45,662 nucleotides of DNA from Longimicrobium sp. (lineage in GTDB: Bacteria > Gemmatimonadota > Gemmatimonadetes > Longimicrobiales > Longimicrobiaceae): the NCBI RefSeq assembly GCF_036388275.1, contig NZ_DASVSF010000033.1:1-45662 (forward strand). The letters are read 5' to 3'. Positions 18,401 to 23,945 of this stretch are shown here, in pieces; positions within the stretch are counted from its first letter, which is position 1; every line of letters begins with the position of its first letter. The position numbers and the translations under genes are program-made. The notes beneath the pieces are model-generated. The model was not told the origin of the DNA, made no database searches, and was given only the letters and a program-made list of their open reading frames with translations.

Positions 18401-19428
18401 ACCGCGCCACGCAGCGCGCGCCGCAGGAGCCCAAGGCCGCGCCGGCTCCGTCCGTCGCGCTGGTCGCGGCCGCTCGGGAGCCGTGGGCCCCCGCGCCGAC
18501 GCTCACCGGGCGCGCCAACCCCGTGCAGCTGGCGCAGGCGCTGGTGCGCGTGCTGGAGCGGGACGGCGACGTGCTCGGCGCCGCGAGCAGCGTCCGGCGC
18601 CTGCTGGCGGTTTCCATCGGGCGCGAGCTGGGGATGGAGGGCACGCGCCTGGACGGACTGGCGCTCGCGGCCGTGCTTGCGGACCTGGGCGGGCTGTTCC
18701 TTCGCGGCGGCGGACAGGCGCAGCGCGGCACCGACGTCTCTCTCACGCTCATGGAGTCCGTTCCGCTGACGCCGGAAGTGCACGAGGCGCTGTCGATGCA
18801 GCACCGGCGCTGGGACGGCAGCGACGGCGGCCCGCGCGAGGACGGCATTCCGTTCCCGGCGCGCGTCCTGGCCGTTGCCCGCGACGCGGCGTCCCTGCTG
18901 ACGGGATCGTCGCGCCGGGGCACGGACGCGGCGGTGCACGAGCTTCAGCGGGGCGCGGGAACCACGTACGATCCCATGGTGGTCAGCGTGCTGCGGCGGG
19001 TGCTGGCGCGGCGCGAGCTGTACGGGATCGGCTATGGCGTGGGCGGACGGGTGATGGTGGCGCATCGCCGCGAGCTTCGGTCGATGGATCTGGCGGGCCG
19101 CCTGCACGCCTCCGGCTTCGAGGCTGAGACGCCGGGCGCCGGCACGCTTCGGCAGCGGCTGCACGGCGACCTGCCGCTGGCGCTGATCGTGGGCGCCGAG
19201 CTCGCCGCATCCGAAGCCGACACCCTGCGCGAGCTTCGCGCGATCCCGGCGGCGGCGTGGATGCCTGTCGTCGTCGTGGACGCGGACGACGCCGAGGTCC
19301 GCCCGTCGCTGCTGGCGGCGGGCGCGGACCTGTGTTTCGCCTCGTCGGCCACGTTCACCGAGGTGGGCGCCGCGCTCAACGCGCTCCTCCGCCGCCTCTC
19401 GACGCTGGCAGGCGGCACCGCGGAATAA
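15493..19428 (+). CDS. TPR protein with degenerate HD-GYP and receiver-like domains and a giant acidic linker
   Basis: This 1311-residue protein has no close named family. Residues about 35-135 form TPR-like repeats (AESLRESGDLDRAEEMLVRGL..., VWRDVLGLDPDYVPALRAL). Residues about 150-1000 are low-complexity, Asp/Glu/Ala/Pro-rich with three sets of internal repeats. Residues about 1005-1180 resemble an HD-GYP domain, but the catalytic HD of HDIGK is replaced (LADLGG) and the HHE..DG.GYP box is QHRRWDGSDGGP. The last 115 residues resemble a receiver domain (PVVVVDADDAEVRPSLLAAGADLCFA) without an obvious phospho-acceptor Asp. A shorter paralogue lies at 23946-25454. No signal peptide is seen. The start is uncertain: ATG 15493 or an in-frame GTG at 15466, both with weak ribosome sites. 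It is divergent from the EPS operon. Confidence 0.72.
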   Translation: MGAPRPQCPDSRTTPPHVFSRSPAQPSPAAGARDPLPRFVQQAESLRESGDLDRAEEMLVRGLRDHGGDPRARAALARVLADRGDTERAEGVWRDVLGLDPDYVPALRALADISEAAGRRDEAMGFFRRLIRVENAGFDFGHAGQEAQPAASDPFAASPASSAAANVPADPAIDPDADPAEVLRAASRAWEAERAATGDEPSADAIPSFTPDEREVEQAGAPLSFTPDDVDARHSHVRPSFTGDEPAAAPPPATLAFTADEQDVAHSGAAPSFAADEPDAVQGRFSQGDDPTSGQSREAFAAPSFSADEPDAAQGRFSQGDDPTSGQSRDAFVAPSFTADGPHAEQSPFMRAADPSPQAHDVAPVPIAFHADAALQGAVGDSADFAEAEFDEWDDDEALAGFDIVFMDEDDVAEAEVEETVAAAPLTSEPLDEAVVVDAAPLASEPVDEAASDEAPDAAAVIEAVASAEGVDESAWSDESFAPAESSAVDATETIEAVEGIDEAAWSDEAFAPAEAGEDGFGPGFELPAIPVAEPAAFEEVAESDEALDAVAEEGSTTGVADADEAVDADVNAGAFAEAAEPVSAAADADAFPGGITEADEPISATTDAYAFAGGIPDADEPVSAAADADAYAGGIVEADEPVSAAVDADAFAGGSAGADDTVSAAEDVAATADAMDAVEASAAEPEPEPIADWLRAIDDADPTIAVVPAPYVAAPDEDDRADEVDLAEAVDYGDEVDPAAAVDFADLSAPIGANVEPVDVSATWDVAVQSLGTSTMAHTSDADQPGDHEPAAPVDFADHAEPIGAHVEPMDASVTADVDVGSVGPSTLADTSDADQPGEPAAGYVFDDVVAGDPEALDAVEAYAAPAADEDAELEQPVDVGTAAPDAPPVDAGGWPTRARLPHGVTLDPEPSPLAAPSEPPAPIATPQARPAPARPAASLANPEARPADAPNFPPALPPDPAVARAWFDRATQRAPQEPKAAPAPSVALVAAAREPWAPAPTLTGRANPVQLAQALVRVLERDGDVLGAASSVRRLLAVSIGRELGMEGTRLDGLALAAVLADLGGLFLRGGGQAQRGTDVSLTLMESVPLTPEVHEALSMQHRRWDGSDGGPREDGIPFPARVLAVARDAASLLTGSSRRGTDAAVHELQRGAGTTYDPMVVSVLRRVLARRELYGIGYGVGGRVMVAHRRELRSMDLAGRLHASGFEAETPGAGTLRQRLHGDLPLALIVGAELAASEADTLRELRAIPAAAWMPVVVVDADDAEVRPSLLAAGADLCFASSATFTEVGAALNALLRRLSTLAGGTAE
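16318..16509 (+). repeat. two 96-bp in-frame repeats in the acidic linker
   Basis: Two nearly identical 96-bp units (32 residues) starting at 16318 and 16414 encode ADEPDA.QGRFSQGDDPT followed by SGQSR.AF.APSF. Less similar PSFT.DE units flank them on both sides. Differences are mostly synonymous, which points to recent duplication. Confidence 0.8.
17221..17508 (+). repeat. five 60-bp in-frame repeats in the acidic linker
   Basis: Tandem 60-bp units begin at 17221, 17281, 17341, 17401 and 17461. Each encodes 20 residues of the pattern EADEPVSAA.DADAFAGGI; the last unit is diverged and shortened. The repeats keep the reading frame. Confidence 0.85.
17719..18030 (+). repeat. two 156-bp in-frame repeats in the acidic linker
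   Basis: Units starting at 17719 and 17875 (52 residues each) share VDFAD...PIGA.VEP.D.S and STMAHTSDADQPG / STLADTSDADQPG. They are more diverged than the 60-bp and 96-bp sets. Confidence 0.7.
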
Positions 19429-19449
19429 ACCGGGCGATTCGCACGGCAG

Positions 19450-19482
19450 AAGCCCCTCCCCGCGCGACGCGGGGAGGGGCTT
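19450..19482 (+). terminator. rho-independent terminator of the large TPR gene
   Basis: A perfect 15-bp stem (19450-19464 with 19468-19482, AAGCCCCTCCCCGCG) has a 3-base loop and ends in CTTTCG. It lies 22 bases after the stop codon. Confidence 0.85.
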
Positions 19483-19492
19483 TCGCCATCCA

Positions 19493-19575
19493 CGATGTCA
19501 TCCCGATGGAGCGGCCACACCGTACCCGCCGCGTGAGCCAAACACCGCAGCGACTGAGGGATCCGCCACACACCA
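19493..19575 (+). repeat. about 82-bp dispersed repeat, left copy
   Basis: It begins CGATGTCATCCCGATGGAG and continues CGGCC, has a diverged middle, and ends GCAGCGACTGAGGGATCCGC followed by CACACACCA. The same sequence occurs in inverted orientation at 20108-20189. The outer blocks are identical while the centre differs, as in mobile or recombining intergenic repeats. No protein is encoded. Confidence 0.8.
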
Positions 19576-19792
19576 CGCGTGATGCAGCGTCGCTGCCGAT
19601 CGCGCGGCGTCCTTCGGGTGAATGCACCGGAGTTTCTCCACGGATGAACGCGCCGATGGCCGCGCGGCCCCGGCTCACCGGGAGCGGGTGAACCCCCGCT
19701 CGGACAGCGGTAAGCCCCGGCTCGGGCCGCCGTCGCGTCCCGCCCGGGGCTTCAACGGCACGCGTGTTCGGGCCGGGAGCGAGCCAGTCGAA

Positions 19793-20055
19793 GCGCAATC
19801 GAATTCTCCCTCTCCCCTGCGAAGCGGGGGAGAGGGCCGGGGAGAGGGGGCTCCCAGGGGCATGCGCCGGCAGCCATTCGAGACTCGATCGAAGTGCTTC
19901 TCTCTCCCGCGCAGTATGCGGGGGAGAGGCCGGGAGAGGGGGCGGACGCGGCATGCGCCGGCAGCCATTCGGCCCTCAATCGACGTTCTCCCCTCTCCCG
20001 GCGCAGTTTGCCGGGGGAGGGGCCCTCCGAGGCATGCGCCGGCAGCCGGTCGAGG
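19793..20055. repeat. tandem array of hairpin repeats (3 units)
   Basis: Three units end in the same GCATGCGCCGGCAGCC block (starting 19860, 19951 and 20032; periods 91 and 81 bp). Each carries a hairpin of the form CTCTCCC-short loop-GGGGGAGAG. The left edge contains GCAATCGAATTCTCC, which recurs in reverse at about 45373-45390. The array lies between the two inverted 82-bp repeats. Nothing looks protein-coding between 19483 and 20540. Confidence 0.75.
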
Positions 20056-20107
20056 GGATGATCCCCCGAAGGGTCGCGATGTGGGGGCGAGAGCGGTGCG
20101 CTTCGGA

Positions 20108-20189
20108 TGGTGTGTGGCGGATCCCTCAGTCGCTGCCAGGTACGGGGTAGCGGCTGGTGTGTCGGGGCCGCTCCATCGGGATGACATCG
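20108..20189 (-). repeat. about 82-bp dispersed repeat, right (inverted) copy
   Basis: This is the reverse complement of the repeat at 19493-19575. It shares 24 bases at one end and about 29 at the other, and its middle differs by substitutions and small insertions. Confidence 0.8.
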
Positions 20190-20280
20190 GGCGGGACGCC
20201 AGATGCGGTGGTTAGCATCCTATGTAGCAGTGGCGTCACGATTTGCGTAGCGATTGCAAATGTCGGGGGCTTCTGCAAAA

Positions 20281-20307
20281 TGCCACGCGCTTGGCATGGA
20301 GGTGCCA
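20281..20307. promoter_or_regulatory. three phased TGCCA/TGGCA half-sites (operator-like)
   Basis: TGCCA (20281), TGGCA (20292) and TGCCA (20303) alternate in orientation with exactly 6 bases between them, giving an 11-bp repeat on one DNA face. The site is just upstream of the AT-rich stretch and TACAAT element before the riboswitch. It looks like a binding site for a multimeric regulator controlling the GH26 gene. Confidence 0.4.
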
Positions 20308-20335
20308 TCGCGGTGTTGGACCTAAACCTTCATAT

Positions 20336-20341
20336 TACAAT
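20336..20341 (+). promoter_or_regulatory. possible -10 element of the GH26 transcript
   Basis: TACAAT lies in the most AT-rich patch of this region (20320-20345). The best -35-like sequence, TTGGAC at 20316, is only 14 bases away, so the promoter may be activator-dependent. A start near 20348 would give a leader of about 200 bases containing the riboswitch. Confidence 0.3.
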
Positions 20342-20444
20342 TACTTAGACTCATTGACCGGGTGCGGAACGCGACGTGCCAGAGTGGTGCGCGGGCGCAA
20401 TCTCCCCGCGCTCGATGTTCCCGCCCGGAAATCCCCCGGGTACC

Positions 20445-20537
20445 GATCGATAATGGCAAACCCGTCGAAAGGCGGGGACGCAAAGCTACGAGGCTACCGC
20501 GGGACTGCTCCCGCCACGCCAGTCGGGCCGCCGAAGC
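20445..20537 (+). promoter_or_regulatory. cyclic-di-GMP riboswitch, GEMM-I class
   Basis: The sequence carries the conserved GEMM-I parts in order. GAUAA leads into GGCAAACC (20455-20462). A 6-bp hairpin capped by a GAAA tetraloop follows (CCCGUC-GAAA-GGCGGG, loop 20467-20470), then the near-invariant GGGACGCAAAGC (ending 20485). A second arm begins UACGAGGCU, is extended by a GCGGGA/UCCCGC hairpin (20499-20514), and closes with GUCGGGCCGCCGAAG (20522-20536), the counterpart of the family's CCGGGUUACCGAA tetraloop-receptor strand. The AAGG ribosome-binding site (20538-20541) starts one or two bases after the aptamer and the GH26 ATG is at 20550. Ligand binding could therefore mask or free the ribosome site. 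No separate terminator hairpin with a T run is seen, so translational control is favoured. Confidence 0.9.
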
Positions 20538-20549
20538 AAGGTGCCGTCC

Positions 20550-21680
20550 ATGCGCAAGCTCTCGTCTCGTGTCTCGTCGTTCGCATCCGTCGTCCTCGCC
20601 GGCTCGCTCGTGCTCATGAGCGCGGCCTGCGACGGCGCGGGCTCCGTTACCGGTCCCGATGACACCACGAAGCCGGAGACGCCGGTGACCCCCACCGCAG
20701 GCCCGTTCTTTCACGGCGCCTTCCTGGGCGAAGCCGACAGCAAGCCCGAGCGCATCGGCGCGGCCATCCGCCAGTACGGCGACATGGTGGGCAAGGCCCC
20801 GGCGCTGGTGAAGACCTATCACCCCGTGTCGTGCGACTTTTCCGCCACCGGCTGGTGCGGCAAGGTGCTGCGCGAGGTGAGCGCGGCGGGCGCCACCAAC
20901 TTCCTCGCCCTGGACCTGCGCTGGAGCGGCGCCCCACAGTCGGGGCTGCTGGAGGCCATCGCGGCGGGCCGCGCCGACGCCGAGTTCGCGCGCATCGGCC
21001 GGCAGCTGGCGGCGGTCGGCGGTACGGTGCTGCTGGAGCCGGCGTGGGAGATGAACGGCAACTGGCAGTACGTGTGGCAGGGCGTGGAGAACGGCGGGGA
21101 CCAGAGCGCGCCGGCCAAGTACGCCGCCGCCTGGCGCCGCATCGTCGACATCTTCCGCCGCGAGGGCGCCAGCAACGTCCGCTGGGTGTTCAACCCCAAC
21201 GTGGGCAACCCGCTGACCAACCGCGCCACGGGCCCGGCGCACTGGAACTGGTACGGCCACTACTATCCCGGCGACGCGTACGTGGACTACGTGGGCGCGC
21301 ACGGCTTCAACGCGCCGCGGCTGCACGGCGGCTCGTGGCAGGAGTTCGACGCCATGGTCGACGGCGCCGAGGCCGACCACATGCTTTCGGACCTGGCCTC
21401 GCGCTATCCCGGCAAGCCCATCATCATCGGCGAAGTGGCCAGCGACGAGGGCACGGGCGACGCCAAGGCGCGCTGGATCCGCGGCGCCTTCGCCCACATG
21501 CGCCGCCACCCCGCCGTCGTCGGGGCCGTGTGGTTCCACATGGACAAGGAAACCGACTGGCGCGTGAACTCCAGCGCCGAGTCGCTGCAGGCCTACCGCG
21601 AAGCCGTCCGCGACGCCGGCGTGCTGGCCAGCTACAGCGACGTGTCGTCCATCCGCCCCACGATGCTGGCGAGCAACTGA
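20550..21680 (+). CDS. GH26-like endo-glycanase lipoprotein under riboswitch control
   Basis: This 376-residue exported protein has a lipoprotein signal ending M-S-A-A-C (Cys27) and a short Thr/Pro linker. The (beta/alpha)8 domain resembles glycoside hydrolase family 26, whose members cut beta-mannans and related exopolysaccharides. The acid/base Glu is in EMNGNW (Glu167), the nucleophile Glu is in IIIGEVAS (Glu295), and WVFNPN and YVDYVGAHGFN are typical strand ends. It may trim or release the polymer made by the nearby synthase. The ATG at 20550 follows AAGG by 8 bases; a GTG three codons earlier is less likely. It is followed by three 9-bp repeats and a strong terminator. Confidence 0.87.
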   Translation: MRKLSSRVSSFASVVLAGSLVLMSAACDGAGSVTGPDDTTKPETPVTPTAGPFFHGAFLGEADSKPERIGAAIRQYGDMVGKAPALVKTYHPVSCDFSATGWCGKVLREVSAAGATNFLALDLRWSGAPQSGLLEAIAAGRADAEFARIGRQLAAVGGTVLLEPAWEMNGNWQYVWQGVENGGDQSAPAKYAAAWRRIVDIFRREGASNVRWVFNPNVGNPLTNRATGPAHWNWYGHYYPGDAYVDYVGAHGFNAPRLHGGSWQEFDAMVDGAEADHMLSDLASRYPGKPIIIGEVASDEGTGDAKARWIRGAFAHMRRHPAVVGAVWFHMDKETDWRVNSSAESLQAYREAVRDAGVLASYSDVSSIRPTMLASN

Positions 21681-21684
21681 GAAC

Positions 21685-21710
21685 GACGGTAAGGACGGTA
21701 ACGACGGTAA
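21685..21710 (+). repeat. three GACGGTAA tandem repeats
   Basis: GACGGTAA occurs at 21685, 21694 and 21703, an exact 9-bp period, starting four bases after the GH26 stop codon. The function is unknown. Confidence 0.7.
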
Positions 21711-21718
21711 AGGATGGA

Positions 21719-21756
21719 AAAACGCGCCGGAGAGGGCTTCCTCTCCGGCGCGTTTT
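21719..21756 (+). terminator. strong terminator of the GH26 gene
   Basis: A perfect 17-bp stem (AAAACGCGCCGGAGAGG with its complement, loop GCTT at 21736-21739) ends in GTTTTCT. The symmetric A/T tails allow action in both directions. Confidence 0.92.
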
Positions 21757-21803
21757 CTATCGCATCCCGGTCGCGCGTCAGACCAGAACTAGCACGACAG
21801 CAA

Positions 21804-21859
21804 GCCAGTCCACGAAGGTGGACTTCGTGTGGTCGTTGCAGCGACTTCAGTCGCCCGTG
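21804..21859. repeat. 56-bp double-hairpin repeat, copy 1
   Basis: It contains GTCCAC-GAAG-GTGGAC and GCGAC-TTCA-GTCGC hairpins separated by TTCGTGTGGTCGTTGCA. It is almost identical to 22053-22108, but the first stem differs by paired changes that keep base pairing. Confidence 0.8.
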
Positions 21860-21971
21860 TCTGGGGCGGCCTCGGTCTCCGTGACGCTGTCGCGCGTCGG
21901 TTGGGAACCCTGGCGAGCGTCGGAGCGTTCGATCTGGTCCGGCGCAGTCCCCGGCTGCCCTCTCCCCCCGG

Positions 21972-21999
21972 CCCCCTCTCCCGCAAGCGGGAGAGGGGG
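21972..21999. repeat. CTCTCCC-type hairpin repeat
   Basis: A perfect 13-bp stem (CCCCCTCTCCCGC and complement) around AA belongs to the same C-rich/G-rich hairpin family as the arrays near 19.8-20.05 kb and 45.3-45.55 kb. The rest of 21757-22148 holds only repeats and no gene. Confidence 0.7.
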
Positions 22000-22052
22000 A
22001 GAACTGCACCACACTTCGGTCGCGCCACATGGCCGAACTTGCGCCACGGCCG

Positions 22053-22108
22053 GCCAGTCTGCGAAGGCAGACTTCGTGTGGTCGTTGCAGCGACTTCAGT
22101 CGCCCGTG
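22053..22108. repeat. 56-bp double-hairpin repeat, copy 2
   Basis: The first stem is GTCTGC-GAAG-GCAGAC, with compensatory differences from copy 1; the second stem GCGAC-TTCA-GTCGC is identical. Sequence beyond the repeat (GCCTGGCGGCGGGC) also recurs after the partial copy at 22143. Confidence 0.8.
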
Positions 22109-22142
22109 CAGCCTGGCGGCGGGCACAATCCGGTGCGGGTCA

Positions 22143-22161
22143 GCGATTTCAGTCGCCCGTG
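22143..22161. repeat. partial copy 3 of the 56-bp repeat, overlapping a stop codon
   Basis: GCGATTTCAGTCGCCCGTG repeats the right part of the element. Read on the minus strand it supplies the last codons (RTGD) and the TGA stop of the DUF3131 gene. Confidence 0.7.
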
Positions 22162-23687
22162 CGGGCCTTGGCGGCGGGCTGAGCTCCCCTTGCCGTGCCC
22201 CGCGCCGAGTCCGGCCGAGCCGCGCTCCGCCGCACAGAATCCCGCCTCACCGAATCGCGCCGCACCGAATCCGCCCGGGCCTGCTGCCGGACGATGGGCT
22301 TCGTGGCCGCCGGCTGCATGAACGGCCGCCCGCCGCGCGCGTGGTACAGCGCCGATTCCAGGACGACGGCCGCCGTGTTCACGTTCTGCCCGCGCGTAGA
22401 CGTGCGCGTTCCCTCGTACACGCCCGACGCCCATCCCCCCTCGCCCGCCCCGGCGGGAGCCACGGTCGTCACCGCGCGCTGCGTGTACTCGCCCGGCAGC
22501 AGCGCGTGCCAGGCGAACGCCGCCTTGGCGCTCACCCACCGCGGCTCCGAGATCCGGGTGCGCGGGTTCAGCACGTTCAGCGCGAACGGCTGGCCGTTGC
22601 CGACCACCGAGTAGTAGTAGAAGTAGTGCGGCGCGCGCGGAATGGCGTCCTCGCTGACGATCGTCACCGTGCCCGTCTGCCGGTACCGCGCCTCCTGCGC
22701 CGCCAGCATCCCCCGCGCCAGCCGCGCCATCTCGGGCGTCCATCCCACCTCCAGCCCCGCCAGGATCACCGGCTCGCTGGTCACGTGGTCGTAGCCGCGC
22801 TTGTCGGCCATCAGCGGAATGCCCAGCACGTTCACCGGGCGCGCGTTCTCGCGGAGGGAGAGCGCCTTTTCGGCCCGCTGTCCCCAGAGCGCAAAGCCAG
22901 ACGCCGCGTACTGCTCGTACGGCAGCCGGCCCTCCTGGTAGCGCCGCTTGCGCCCGCTGCGGGGGGCGCGGTCTTCGCCGTACAGGTAGCCGTCGTCCAC
23001 CATGCGGTCCAGGTCCAGCCGCGCCGCTACGGCCCGCGCCGCCTGGGCGTGCCGCGGCTGGGTGGTGGCGATGATGCGAAGCCAGATCAGCACCCGCCCG
23101 ATGTCCGTGGCGGACCAGCCGTAGCCGATCGCGTCGGGCTCCTCGCGGTCGTTGCGCCCCGCGATGCGCCCGGTGGTCGTCGAATAGTTCTTGTTGAACG
23201 CCGCGCCGTCGTACAGGCGCATGGTGTTCAGCGTCTGCAGCGCCCGCGCCATCCGCCGGTCGTATTCCTCGCGCTCCAGCAGCCCCAGCTCGGCGCCTGC
23301 GTACAGCGCAGCCAGCCCGCTCCCCACGTCCCAGAGCGTGGCGTACGGATAGCCCGCCACCGAGTTCACCAGCCCGGTCGCCGGCTGGTACTGCTGCTCC
23401 ACGTACGCCCACGCGCGCCGAGCCGCGTCGGCGTGCAGCGAGTCGTCGCCAGGGAGCGCGCGCCGGACCGCCTCGGCCGGGGCGGAGGGCCGACCCGCGG
23501 GCGGGGCGGGGCGCACCGGCGCGGCCGCCACGCGTTCGCCCCGGGGCGGGGGCGGCGCGGCGGGGAACTCGTCGTCGTCCCGCGGGCCGGAGGGCCACAG
23601 GGCTTGCACGACGAACACGCTGACCGCCAGGATCACGATGCGGTTCAGCCAGCCGATGGCCGCGGCGGCCGCCTCGTTGGGGCGCAT
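22149..23687 (-). CDS. DUF3131-domain protein, membrane-anchored
   Basis: This 512-residue protein has one N-terminal hydrophobic helix (WLNRIVILAVSVFVVQAL) that probably anchors it facing the periplasm, then a Pro-rich linker to about residue 80. The domain running from AWAYVEQQYQPATGLV, TLWDVGSGLAALYAGAELGLL and NKNYSTTTG to GWSATDIGRVLIWLRI matches DUF3131. That family is uncharacterised biochemically, has a glucoamylase-like helical look, and recurs beside BcsA-like synthases. The tail repeats RRDSV three times and ends in residues contributed by a dispersed repeat. The ATG has only a weak ribosome site. It faces the GH26 gene (convergent) and is divergent from the TPR/HD-GYP-like gene. 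A role in polymer processing is inferred from context. Confidence 0.8.
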   Translation of the reverse strand: MRPNEAAAAAIGWLNRIVILAVSVFVVQALWPSGPRDDDEFPAAPPPPRGERVAAAPVRPAPPAGRPSAPAEAVRRALPGDDSLHADAARRAWAYVEQQYQPATGLVNSVAGYPYATLWDVGSGLAALYAGAELGLLEREEYDRRMARALQTLNTMRLYDGAAFNKNYSTTTGRIAGRNDREEPDAIGYGWSATDIGRVLIWLRIIATTQPRHAQAARAVAARLDLDRMVDDGYLYGEDRAPRSGRKRRYQEGRLPYEQYAASGFALWGQRAEKALSLRENARPVNVLGIPLMADKRGYDHVTSEPVILAGLEVGWTPEMARLARGMLAAQEARYRQTGTVTIVSEDAIPRAPHYFYYYSVVGNGQPFALNVLNPRTRISEPRWVSAKAAFAWHALLPGEYTQRAVTTVAPAGAGEGGWASGVYEGTRTSTRGQNVNTAAVVLESALYHARGGRPFMQPAATKPIVRQQARADSVRRDSVRRDSVRRSAARPDSARGTARGAQPAAKARTGD

Positions 23688-23740
23688 GGGGATAGTTTTC
23701 TCGGGTTTTTGGCGGGCGTGCCGCCGGCGCGGGGGCCGGC

Positions 23741-23790
23741 CGGTTCCTGCCCGGCGCGCAGGAACCGTGCACGGGCGCGCGGTTCCTGCG
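23741..23790. repeat. GGTTCCTGC/GCAGGAACC inverted repeats in the divergent gap
   Basis: CGGTTCCTGC (23741) and GCAGGAACCG (23758-23767) form a 10-bp hairpin with a 7-base loop; a third half GGTTCCTGC follows at 23781. They lie between the divergent DUF3131 and TPR genes (gap 23688-23945), where they could be operators or a cruciform. GCAGGAACCG also occurs at 45228. Confidence 0.5.
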
Positions 23791-23945
23791 TCCCGGAACG
23801 CGCAAGGCTCTGGCGCGCCGGGGGTGCACCATGCCAGAATACATGCGAAAGGTCCGCGGCGCACGGGGCAAAGGCCTCTCCCCGCGCTTCCGCCCACCGG
23901 CCCGGCGCCCCCTCGGCGCCCGGCACGCTCCCGTTCAGCGCCTTC

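Noticed and set aside
19793..20055. CRISPR array
   Set aside because: Only three units of unequal length are present, the repeats contain long hairpins, the spacers are not unique short sequences, and no cas gene is nearby.
19493..20189. Insertion sequence with terminal inverted repeats
   Set aside because: No transposase or its remnant lies between the inverted copies, and the interior is made of other non-coding repeats.
20291..20307. TTGGCATGGAGGTGCCA as a sigma-54 promoter for the GH26 gene
   Set aside because: The GG and GC doublets are 9 rather than 10 bases apart and the -12 element is not TTGC. The palindromic half-sites explain the sequence better.
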